Of a stretch of 64,000 bases of DNA, positions 52,504 through 59,940 are shown one piece after another. The notes beneath the pieces were generated by a model. The model did not search any database and was not told the origin of the DNA. It was given only the letters and a program-made list of their open reading frames with translations. The position numbers and the translations under genes are program-made. Positions within the stretch are counted from its first letter, which is position 1; each line of letters opens with the position of its first letter. This DNA is from CAZTPC01 sp964615565. Its GTDB lineage: Bacteria > Patescibacteriota > Saccharimonadia > Saccharimonadales > AWTP1-31. The DNA is taken from NCBI GenBank assembly GCA_964615565.1, contig CAZTPC010000003.1, forward strand, positions 1 to 64,000. Direction: 5' to 3'.

Positions 52504-53384
52504 TAGGCTTTCTCCATTTGTCGCAGGCGCTTAATTCGATCCTCAACTGGAGGATGCGTACTAAAGAGATTACTTAGTGTCTTGCCTTTGAGTGGGTTAG
52601 CAAAAAACAAATGTGCAGTGCTGGTGTTTTGCTTGCGAAGTACGCTGCCTTCGGCGGCAATCTTTTCGAGTGCACTTGCGAGGCCTTCTGGGTAGCGAGT
52701 CGTCATAGCGCCGGTAGCATCGGCTAGATACTCTCGCTGCCGAGAAACTGCAGCCTGAATAAGTGCTGCCACAATTGGCGACAGAATAATAGCGAGTACA
52801 CCAACAGCCATAAAGATTGGGTTAGCCGCTGGGCCATCATCGTCATTACCGCCGCCCCAGAACCACATGCGGATTACAAAGTCGCTAATCAGGCTAATCA
52901 CCGATGCCAGAGCAAAAGCTACTAAACTAACACGGATATCGTAGTTCTTTACATGCCCCATCTCGTGCGCCATAACACCTTGCAGTTCACTGTCGTCCAT
53001 GACGTCGAGCAAGCCTCTGGTAGCGCACACTACTGCATGGTTTGGATCACGACCAGTGGCAAAGGCGTTTAGTGCCTTATCTTCCATAACATAGACTTTG
53101 GGCATTGGCATACCATTGGTAATCGATAAGTTTTCTACGGTGCGATATAGCCTCGGCTCGTCCTTTTTGGTGACTTCTTTAGCACCGTTAACGGCCAGCG
53201 CAAGCTTACTGCCGGCAAAGTATGAGAAAACTACATACAAGAGTGCTGCAAAAACAGCGTATGGCGCAAAGCTTTTATCACCTAGATAAAAACCAGCGAA
53301 GTATGCGATAAGCGAAGCGAAGGCAGCAAAGGCCACCATAATCACTACGCTTTTTCGTTTATTCTCAGCAATCTGATCGTACAT
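52503..53384 (-). CDS. htpX: M48 family metalloprotease HtpX
   Basis: The 293-residue membrane protease has two N-terminal helices, the zinc motif VMAHEMGHVKNYD, two further helices, and the downstream Glu in QREYLADATGA. It degrades misfolded membrane proteins. It lies directly after lemA, the usual partner arrangement, so both may respond to envelope stress. Confidence 0.93.
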   Translation of the reverse strand: MYDQIAENKRKSVVIMVAFAAFASLIAYFAGFYLGDKSFAPYAVFAALLYVVFSYFAGSKLALAVNGAKEVTKKDEPRLYRTVENLSITNGMPMPKVYVMEDKALNAFATGRDPNHAVVCATRGLLDVMDDSELQGVMAHEMGHVKNYDIRVSLVAFALASVISLISDFVIRMWFWGGGNDDDGPAANPIFMAVGVLAIILSPIVAALIQAAVSRQREYLADATGAMTTRYPEGLASALEKIAAEGSVLRKQNTSTAHLFFANPLKGKTLSNLFSTHPPVEDRIKRLRQMEKA

Positions 53385-53414
53385 ACTCGGGCAAGATCTC
53401 GTTTGTTGGGTCTA

Positions 53415-53975
53415 TTAAAACTTAACTTCTGTTGGGTTTTGAACTTTCGCGTTCTCAGCTTCGTCTAGCTCGTAGAACTCTCGCTTCTTAAATCCAAGCA
53501 TACCGGCAAAAATGTTGGTTGGGAATGTCTGAACCTTGATGTTTAGATCGCGAGCAGAACCATTGTAGAATCGGCGAGCAGCTTGGATCTTATCTTCGGT
53601 GTCGGTTAGTTCAGCCTGGAGTTGTGCAAAGTTTTCGTTTGCTTTGAGCTGTGGGTACGCTTCGGCGACAGCGAACAGGCTCTTTAGAGCACCGGTGAAT
53701 TGGTTGTCAGCGGCAGCTGTTTCTTCTACGCCAGTTGCGCCCATGATTGCAGCACGAGCCTTGGTAACGTTCTCGAAGACTTCTTTTTCGTGCTTAGCAT
53801 AACCTTTTACGGTCTCTACCAGGTTAGGAATAAGGTCGGCACGACGCTTAAGCTGAACAGTAATGTCGCTCCAAGCTTCGTCGACACGCACGTTAGAACG
53901 AACCAAGCCGTTGTACATTCCAGCAACAATTGCTCCAAGAACTGCGATGACGGCGATAACGATAATAATAGGCAT
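53415..53975 (-). CDS. LemA family protein
   Basis: The 186-residue protein has one N-terminal membrane helix (VIAVIAVLGAIVAGMYNGLV) and a long helical outside domain with RADLIPNLVETVKGYAKHE and QAARRFYNGSARDLN, both diagnostic for LemA. The function is unclear; it is often paired with HtpX or TPM-domain proteins. GGGAG lies 7 nt before the ATG. Confidence 0.93.
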   Translation of the reverse strand: MPIIIVIAVIAVLGAIVAGMYNGLVRSNVRVDEAWSDITVQLKRRADLIPNLVETVKGYAKHEKEVFENVTKARAAIMGATGVEETAAADNQFTGALKSLFAVAEAYPQLKANENFAQLQAELTDTEDKIQAARRFYNGSARDLNIKVQTFPTNIFAGMLGFKKREFYELDEAENAKVQNPTEVKF

Positions 53976-54068
53976 CTTCTACTCCCTAAAAGTTAACACT
54001 TTAATTACCCTCTAATTATAGCACTTTGTACCCTTGAAATAACAAAACTATCCAATGGATAGTTAGTA

Positions 54069-54156
54069 TGGTGGGCGAGGAGGGACTTGAACCCTCAAGG
54101 TTTTTGAGACCAACGGATTTTAAGTCCGTCGCGTATACCAATTCCGCCACTCGCCC
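54069..54156 (-). tRNA. tRNA-Leu(TAA)
   Basis: The 88-nt class II tRNA has acceptor GGGCGAG/CTCGCCC, anticodon stem ACGGA/TCCGT with loop CTTAAAA (anticodon TAA), a long variable arm and a T arm GAGGG-TTCAAGT-CCCTC. CCA is encoded, discriminator A. Confidence 0.96.
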
Positions 54157-54168
54157 GGAATAATAAAA

Positions 54169-54242
54169 TGGAGGTGCGTACGGGTAACGCTCCCGTCTAC
54201 CAGGTTTTGCAGACCTGTGCCTAACTTCTCGGCCAACGCACC
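54169..54242 (-). tRNA. tRNA-Cys(GCA) with atypical D and T loops
   Basis: The 74-nt cloverleaf has acceptor GGTGCGT/ACGCACC, discriminator U (as expected for Cys), encoded CCA, and anticodon stem CAGGT/ACCTG with loop CTGCAAA (anticodon GCA). The T arm ACGGG-AGCGTTA-CCCGT lacks the TTC of the normal T loop, and the 7-nt D loop AGAAGTT lacks the GG pair. Both halves of the usual elbow contact are missing together. It lies 12 nt upstream of tRNA-Leu on the same strand. Confidence 0.88.
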
Positions 54243-54284
54243 ATTTCGCGGGTATTATACGTCAGATGGCCTCTATTGAGTAGT

Positions 54285-54842
54285 CTAATAAACTGGATTG
54301 CGGCGTTTGAACTCTGCAAGACCCTGCCAAGGATCGGTACCAGTAATTTCGAGTTGGATGGCATCGAGTCCAAGTGCTCGAAGCCGTTGTCGGGGCGCAC
54401 GTGACCGCAGGTATGGGACGCGAGACACCGTCCATGCACCGTGTCGTATTGGAACATGTGTGATGGTTACCAACCCACTAGTAAGGTTTGTCACCGCAAC
54501 CGCACCCTCAATGGCAATTGCTCCAGAGTGCTTTGAGACACCATGTCTGTCTGTAGGGAGAAGCGTGCCACCGAATCTATCTAGTCGTAGTGCAACTAGG
54601 TCTACTGCGCTCAGATCTTCGAAATCGTACTCGTCCTGTTCTGGATCAGGCAAGCTATGGCTAACTATGCCGGCATTATGTGGAGATGGAAGTACGCCAA
54701 AAGCGATATCACCTACAATATCTGCAGCAAAAGGAACCCGATCCACGGATGCGTCAATGACGACTCCTGGCTCTGAAGCCATAGGCCGATAGTAGGAACT
54801 GGGCGACTCAGGCACGCGACCAAATTCAGCAGTAGCAAGCAT
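54285..54842 (-). CDS. Hypothetical protein
   Basis: The 185-residue protein is of mixed composition with no signal, membrane span or recognised motif. An acidic mid-section (PDPEQDEYDFEDLS) is followed by an Arg-rich one (YLRSRAPRQRLRALG). AAGGAG 7 nt before the ATG supports the start. It lies upstream of the two tRNAs on the same strand. Confidence 0.55.
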   Translation of the reverse strand: MLATAEFGRVPESPSSYYRPMASEPGVVIDASVDRVPFAADIVGDIAFGVLPSPHNAGIVSHSLPDPEQDEYDFEDLSAVDLVALRLDRFGGTLLPTDRHGVSKHSGAIAIEGAVAVTNLTSGLVTITHVPIRHGAWTVSRVPYLRSRAPRQRLRALGLDAIQLEITGTDPWQGLAEFKRRNPVY

Positions 54843-54975
54843 ATATAACTCCTTCCAAGTAGATATTTATTTTCTAAGGCGAGCTAATAGATTAACATTA
54901 TCGCTAATGCTTGTCAATAGATTAGGTCGCAGACACGCTGCTTTTATTACGCTAGTGATATACTTATGATTAATT

Positions 54976-55593
54976 ATGATCTACGTCGGCATCGTTCTAC
55001 TCGCTATCGCCGCGGCACTCTACCTATTCTGGAAAGTAGTGTTTCTGCGCAACCCCCGAAGATTTCCACCTAAGGGTAACAACGTTATCGCGCCGGCAGA
55101 TGGTGTTGTAATTGAGGTCTTCGAGTTCGTAGGCGAAGAAGTCAAACTATTCAAAGGTAACCGTCGCCTACTCGGGCTAATTAATACCCTAACTAAAGAT
55201 GTAGCCAAGGAGGGCTATATTGTGTCGGTCTTTATGTCACCCATGGATGTACATATCAACCGAGCACCAATTACTGGCGAAGTAGTAAGTGTTACGCACA
55301 GCAATGGTAAGTTCCTGGCTGTTAACACGTTTGAAGCCGGACTAGTGAACGAGAAGGCCGAGACTGTCATCAAGGGTGCAATTACTGTAAAGATGATTCA
55401 GATAGCCGGTTTTTTGGCGCGACGAGTTGTGACCAATGTAGCCCCGGGCGACAAAGTACAAGCTGGAGAAGAGGTTGGCCTGATCAATCTTGGTTCGCAA
55501 GTTACTATGATATTGCCAAAATCTGTCACGCTAAAAATTAAGAAAGGCGACCGTACAGTTGCCGGGGAGACTATTCTTGCAAAAATCAATTAG
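54976..55593 (+). CDS. psd: Phosphatidylserine decarboxylase, short (archaeal/Bacillus-like) type
   Basis: The 205-residue pro-enzyme has an N-terminal membrane helix (YVGIVLLAIAAALYLFW), VIAPADGVVIEV, the active-site segment FMSPMDVHINRAP and the self-cleavage site NLGSQVTMILP, where Ser becomes the pyruvoyl group. It converts phosphatidylserine to phosphatidylethanolamine. The next gene makes phosphatidylserine, so the pair is a complete head-group module. A TATACT box lies 11 nt upstream of the ATG. Confidence 0.88.
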   Translation: MIYVGIVLLAIAAALYLFWKVVFLRNPRRFPPKGNNVIAPADGVVIEVFEFVGEEVKLFKGNRRLLGLINTLTKDVAKEGYIVSVFMSPMDVHINRAPITGEVVSVTHSNGKFLAVNTFEAGLVNEKAETVIKGAITVKMIQIAGFLARRVVTNVAPGDKVQAGEEVGLINLGSQVTMILPKSVTLKIKKGDRTVAGETILAKIN

Positions 55594-55600
55594 GCGCATC

Positions 55601-56092
55601 ATGAAGTTGCCCGACTATATAACGTGTCTAAATCTTATCTCTGGATTATTATCGATCTACTCGGCTATCCATCATTATTTTGGCTGGGCAGCATTGCTTC
55701 TACTAGCTGGCGTGTTCTTTGATGCCATCGATGGCTTTGTGGCTCGACGTCTCAAGATAGAATCGAAGTTCGGTGCCGAACTAGACTCCTTATCGGATCT
55801 CGTAACCTTTGGTGTTGCTCCAATGGTTTTGGTTACTGCCTATTACAACACTCCTTGGTTGTCGTTGCTAGCCATCCTAATCCCGGTCTGTGGTGCGCTG
55901 CGCCTTGCACGACACAACATTAATCGACATCTCACTAAGGGTTACTTAATTGGCCTACCAATCACCATGAGCGGTGTGGTCATGCCACTGTTGATCGTCT
56001 TCTCGGCAAGCGTACATATTGCTGCAGTCACAATTGTAGCTCTGTCACTGTTTTACGTCAGTACACGTCGTGTAAACAAGCTTCTGCACTAG
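55601..56092 (+). CDS. pssA: CDP-diacylglycerol--serine O-phosphatidyltransferase
   Basis: The 163-residue CDP-alcohol phosphatidyltransferase has four or five membrane helices and the family motif DGFVARRLKIESK, continuing FGAELDSLSD (DGxxAR-x8-Gx3Dx3D). Pairing with psd (7 nt apart) identifies serine as the alcohol. The ATG at 55601 lies after the psd stop. It is short for the family, with helices only. It overlaps nothing but nearly abuts the hexapeptide-repeat gene. Confidence 0.85.
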   Translation: MKLPDYITCLNLISGLLSIYSAIHHYFGWAALLLLAGVFFDAIDGFVARRLKIESKFGAELDSLSDLVTFGVAPMVLVTAYYNTPWLSLLAILIPVCGALRLARHNINRHLTKGYLIGLPITMSGVVMPLLIVFSASVHIAAVTIVALSLFYVSTRRVNKLLH

Positions 56093-56093
56093 C

Positions 56094-56756
56094 CTACTGG
56101 ACTTCTGCTGGGATCGGTAGACCCAGCTTCTGACGATATTCCATCAAATATTCTATGGTATCGCGTTCTTGGTTGTAAGCATCTTGGACTTGCCGCCCTA
56201 CTGCGTCAAACATTGGTAAATACGGGGTGTAGGTCCCAGCACTGCTTGGTGAAGAAACACTATTGTTTGCTACACGATCACGGATAGTGTCGAGATCGAC
56301 GCCAACCTGACATCCAATACTGAATCGAGGCCCTAGTTCTGATCCATAGATTGTCACCACCCGGTTCTTTGATCCAAAATGACCAATGTGCATAATCGTG
56401 CGCTGACTAGGTACGATTGCGCCAGGCCCCAACTCAACTTCATTATGCAAGTCTACTCCCAAGCCAATTGTTGACATAGGGCTTACTTTACGTGCATCTG
56501 ATGAGTGTCGATTAACGTAATCTGGACAGATTTTTGCACCGTGCATAAACAAAGTTGCATGTCCTACTACTACACCTGCACCAACGGTTACTCTTTCTAG
56601 TACATGTACGTCCCAGCTCAACTCTGCCGCACTATTAACAACACTCATGGCGCCAACAGAGCTGTTAGGCCCAACAGAAGCACCTTTCATGATTGTCGCT
56701 GTATCATGAATTGAAGCAGTTGGATGAACATTTGATTCGGGGTGAACTCTACCCAT
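56094..56756 (-). CDS. Hexapeptide-repeat (left-handed beta-helix) protein
   Basis: The 220-residue protein has repeated [LIV]-G-x4 turns (VHPESNVHPTASIHDTA, IMKGASVGPNSSVGAMSV) and a VELGPGAIVPSQRTIMHIG core, forming a left-handed beta-helix as in sugar acyltransferases. A helical tail (YNQERDTIEYLMEYRQKLG) may trimerise it. The acceptor is unknown. It is divergent from the AbrB-glmS operon across a shared control region. Confidence 0.7.
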   Translation of the reverse strand: MGRVHPESNVHPTASIHDTATIMKGASVGPNSSVGAMSVVNSAAELSWDVHVLERVTVGAGVVVGHATLFMHGAKICPDYVNRHSSDARKVSPMSTIGLGVDLHNEVELGPGAIVPSQRTIMHIGHFGSKNRVVTIYGSELGPRFSIGCQVGVDLDTIRDRVANNSVSSPSSAGTYTPYLPMFDAVGRQVQDAYNQERDTIEYLMEYRQKLGLPIPAEVQ

Positions 56757-56824
56757 AGGCGAATTATTATATAATTTTTTTGTGTTATGCACAATTCTCT
56801 AAGTCGTTTTCTATACTGTAGATT

Positions 56825-56840
56825 TTAATTACGTAATTAA
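56825..56840. repeat. Perfect 16-bp palindrome, candidate operator
   Basis: TTAATTACGTAATTAA is a perfect dyad ending one base before the -35 box of the AbrB-like gene. It is well placed to bind the AbrB-type dimer encoded next door and control both divergent units. Confidence 0.6.
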
Positions 56841-56869
56841 TTGCTTATACGTTTTTGACTTGGTATTCT
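56841..56869 (+). promoter_or_regulatory. Promoter of the abrB-like/glmS operon
   Basis: TTGCTT (56841-56846), a 17-nt spacer and TATTCT (56864-56869) lie 7 nt before the ATG. The palindrome directly precedes the -35. Confidence 0.5.
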
Positions 56870-56876
56870 CGTAGGT

Positions 56877-57053
56877 ATGGCACGACCTGACAATGATCAA
56901 ACCGGAATCCGAAAACTAAATATGGTAGGCGGCAAGTCATTTGCCGTGAGCCTGCCCGTAGACGTTATTAAGCAACTAGGTTGGACAAAAGGCACGACCC
57001 TAATGGTGCGGCGTCAGGGCGATAAAGTAATTATCGAGAAAGTGAGCGAATAG
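56877..57053 (+). CDS. AbrB/MazE/SpoVT-type DNA-binding protein
   Basis: The 58-residue swapped-hairpin AbrB domain contains RKLNMVGGKSFAVSLPVDVI and a second strand pair ending KVIIEKVSE. MazE-like antitoxins share the fold, but the next gene is glmS, not a toxin. Its TAG is followed immediately by the glmS ATG, so it is a leader regulator of amino-sugar synthesis. The gene is too short to be found by length filters. Confidence 0.8.
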   Translation: MARPDNDQTGIRKLNMVGGKSFAVSLPVDVIKQLGWTKGTTLMVRRQGDKVIIEKVSE

Positions 57054-58862
57054 ATGTGTGGAATTATGGGCTATATCGGTGGGCGAACAGCTAAGGATAT
57101 TATCTACACCGGCCTCAAACAGCAAGAGTATCGTGGCTACGACTCTGCCGGTATCGCTGTGGTAGATAAAAAGGTATCTATTACTAAGGTGCTGGGCGAT
57201 ACTAGCGGACTTGACCTCGCCAAATTATCAGACAAAGCGACTGCCGGGATTGGACACACTCGCTGGGCTACTCATGGCCAACCGTCAGTCGCTAACGCAC
57301 ACCCGCACGTCTTTGGCGACATTGTTATGGTACATAACGGCATTATCGAAAACTTCGAAGAACTCAAGAAAACGATCAAGGAATCCGAGCTAAAGAGCCA
57401 GACCGATAGCGAGGTTTTGGCTGCGGTAATTGATAGACAGTATCAAAAGAGTCATGACCTGTTGACAGCAATCCAGGCTGCTCTTGCCGAAACAAAAGGC
57501 ACCTTTGGGATATTAGCCATGGCCAAGTCTGATCCTAATACCATCATCGCCGCTCGGCGAGGTAGCCCGGTAGTTATTGGCGTAGACGACGACCAATATT
57601 ATATTGCCAGCGATCCAGGTGCGATTATTGACCATACAGATAAAGTTGTATATCTAGCTGACGATCAGGTCGCCCGTATCACCACAACAGGACTCGAGAT
57701 ATTTGACGTACGGATGCAAGCGCAAAACGTTTCAGTAACCCAGCTAGATGAGATGGACCACAAAGCCAGTCTTGGCTCGTACAAAAGCTATCTAGAGAAA
57801 GAAATCTTCGAGCAACCAGAAGCGCTGCGCAATACCATGCGGGGCCGGGTCGGCGAAGACGGATCGATTGTACTAGGCGGACCAAATATCACTCTAGAAG
57901 AAATGCAAAGTATCCGCGACATCCTGATTATTGGCTGTGGAAGCGCCTATTATGCCGGCTACTACGCTAAGTATCGACTAGAGGAAATGCTCGGCGTCCA
58001 TGTTAGCGTAGAGCATGCAAGTGAGTTCCGCTATCGCTTTGGAGCATATGATCCCGAACGTACACTGGCCATATTTATGAGTCAGTCTGGCGAGACAGCC
58101 GACACACTAGCTTCGCTTCAAGAAGCCAAACGACGACGTATGATGACCATGGGTATTGTAAATGCGGTTGGCTCGTCTGTTGCTCGTGAGGTGGATCATG
58201 GTGGAATCTACTTGCATGCCGGCGTCGAAACTTCTGTAGCCAGCACTAAAGCATTCACCAGCATGGTTGTTGCGTTACTGATGTTCGGCGCGTTCATAGC
58301 CAACAAGCTGGGACAAAATCAGATGATTATGCGCCAGCTCGCTAAAGAGCTCCGAGCCTTACCAGAAGAAGTAGAGGCTACGCTTAGTCTTCGGGGACAG
58401 ATTGTTAAGCTAGCCGCAGAACTATATGACAAGCACGACTGGTTCTACCTAGGACGAGGCGAACTGTACCCGACTGCTCAAGAGGGTGCACTCAAGTTGT
58501 CTGAAGTAGCCTATGCACATGCCCAAGCCTTCCCTTCTGGCGAGATGAAACATGGGCCAATCTCGTTAATCGATAAGAATCATATTTCAGTACTTCTATT
58601 GCCAGAAGATGAGTTACTGTATGAAAAAGGTTTATCTAGCCTACAAGAAATCAAGGCTCGATCTGGCAAAGTCTTAACCCTATCTACTCGACCAAAACCA
58701 AATGGCAGCGACTACCACTTACAAGTAGCACACCTTGGGCAGAATACTGATGGGCTAATCATGAATACCTGTTTGCAGCTTTTGGCTCTCGAGATTGCCA
58801 GCAAAAATGGTCGCAATATTGATAAACCTCGTAACCTAGCAAAATCTGTAACGGTGGAGTAA
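57054..58862 (+). CDS. glmS: Glutamine--fructose-6-phosphate aminotransferase
   Basis: The 602-residue enzyme has catalytic Cys2 (MCGIMGYIGG) and the N-terminal glutaminase with HTRWATHGQPS and HNGIIENFEE. Two SIS domains follow (GCGSAYYAGYYAKY, MSQSGETADTLASL, GRGELYPTAQEGALKLSE), then a C-terminal KPRNLAKSVTVE. It makes glucosamine-6-phosphate, the entry to UDP-GlcNAc and peptidoglycan. Directly coupled to the AbrB-like gene. Confidence 0.96.
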   Translation: MCGIMGYIGGRTAKDIIYTGLKQQEYRGYDSAGIAVVDKKVSITKVLGDTSGLDLAKLSDKATAGIGHTRWATHGQPSVANAHPHVFGDIVMVHNGIIENFEELKKTIKESELKSQTDSEVLAAVIDRQYQKSHDLLTAIQAALAETKGTFGILAMAKSDPNTIIAARRGSPVVIGVDDDQYYIASDPGAIIDHTDKVVYLADDQVARITTTGLEIFDVRMQAQNVSVTQLDEMDHKASLGSYKSYLEKEIFEQPEALRNTMRGRVGEDGSIVLGGPNITLEEMQSIRDILIIGCGSAYYAGYYAKYRLEEMLGVHVSVEHASEFRYRFGAYDPERTLAIFMSQSGETADTLASLQEAKRRRMMTMGIVNAVGSSVAREVDHGGIYLHAGVETSVASTKAFTSMVVALLMFGAFIANKLGQNQMIMRQLAKELRALPEEVEATLSLRGQIVKLAAELYDKHDWFYLGRGELYPTAQEGALKLSEVAYAHAQAFPSGEMKHGPISLIDKNHISVLLLPEDELLYEKGLSSLQEIKARSGKVLTLSTRPKPNGSDYHLQVAHLGQNTDGLIMNTCLQLLALEIASKNGRNIDKPRNLAKSVTVE

Positions 58863-58866
58863 ATAC

Positions 58867-59856
58867 ATGGCACGAACAATAACGGGCGCCTTGCCGCCCC
58901 CTGAGATTATTGGTGAGTTTTCGCAAAAAGGAGCCATTGGCTGCAATCGCATGTCAGGCGGAAGCGTATGCGAGACCTTTACGGTCCAAGTCGACAACTC
59001 TGAACGGATGATTGTGCAAAAGATTGGGCCAATGATCAACCCAAGGACCACCGAAGATTATGCCGTAGTTGCCGATCATCTAGCAACGCGAGGCTGGGAG
59101 GTAGCTATACCAATCGTTAGTCGCCTCGGCGAACTAACCGTAGAAGATGCGACTGGAGCCCATTGGCGCGCAGCGACATTCATTCAATCTGATGGTAAAA
59201 GCCCACCGGTGGGCATCTCGACCGGTATAGCGCTCGGTCGATTCTTGGGCGAGCTAGATCATGATCTAGCAGAACTAGACTTTGTACCAGAACATTCAAT
59301 CCCCGGTTTACGTGATCAAGATACGTATATTGCTCAGCTTCTGGAAGTTATCCCAGGAATGCCGCCTAGTGATGCAGAACTTGCTATGAATGTTATCGAG
59401 ATGCTTCGTGGCGAAGAGCCGATCCAGGGCAGAGCTCAACCAATCCACAATGACACCAAGCTTGGAAACATCTTGTTCCGCCACAAATCACCACAGGCCA
59501 TAATTGACTGGGACAACCTAATATCGGCGCCGGCTCTGTATGATCTTGGTGACATGCTACGATCGATAACCGGAGAAATAAGAGAAAGTGACCCCGAGAG
59601 GTTTGGGCCAGTATCACTACTCCCGATAATCGAGGCCTACCGACGCCAGTTTGCACCAGATGAAGCCACTGGCGACTTTTTCTATGAAGCCTTGAGCGCT
59701 ACACGCGTAATCTGCCTAGAGCTATCAGTCAGGTACCTAATCGATAGTGTCCGCGGTGATTATTTCCAATGGGATTCCTCTACGTATCCTGACTTTGTAA
59801 CCCAGAACCAATACCGCGCGCTTCGGCAACTCAATAACTACCTTGCGCTCACCTAG
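58867..59856 (+). CDS. APH-fold kinase, N-acetylhexosamine 1-kinase-like
   Basis: The 329-residue protein has the APH/choline-kinase fold: a glycine-loop region (SGGSVCETFTVQVDN), RMIVQKIGPMIN, catalytic HNDTKLGNILF and metal-binding IDWDNLI. The order and size match NahK-type kinases of N-acetylhexosamines better than antibiotic kinases. It lies 4 nt after glmS, so an amino-sugar salvage role fits. No resistance role is implied. Confidence 0.72.
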   Translation: MARTITGALPPPEIIGEFSQKGAIGCNRMSGGSVCETFTVQVDNSERMIVQKIGPMINPRTTEDYAVVADHLATRGWEVAIPIVSRLGELTVEDATGAHWRAATFIQSDGKSPPVGISTGIALGRFLGELDHDLAELDFVPEHSIPGLRDQDTYIAQLLEVIPGMPPSDAELAMNVIEMLRGEEPIQGRAQPIHNDTKLGNILFRHKSPQAIIDWDNLISAPALYDLGDMLRSITGEIRESDPERFGPVSLLPIIEAYRRQFAPDEATGDFFYEALSATRVICLELSVRYLIDSVRGDYFQWDSSTYPDFVTQNQYRALRQLNNYLALT

Positions 59857-59940
59857 CCATATCTGGGAGAAACAAGCATAAGAGGGTATACTGGGAAGTA
59901 ATATCACAAAAACTAAAAGAGAAAACCAAAGAGCAGTAAC

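Noticed and set aside
56094..56756. Gamma-carbonic anhydrase or LpxD/LpxA
   Set aside because: Hexapeptide turns are present, but the carbonic-anhydrase His triad and the LpxA/LpxD active-site patterns were not seen, so only the fold is called.
56877..57053. MazE-type antitoxin of a toxin-antitoxin pair
   Set aside because: The fold fits, but the adjoining gene is glmS and no toxin-like gene lies on either side.
58867..59856. Antibiotic-resistance aminoglycoside phosphotransferase
   Set aside because: The fold is shared, but context (glmS operon) and residue pattern fit amino-sugar kinases better; no resistance role is supported.
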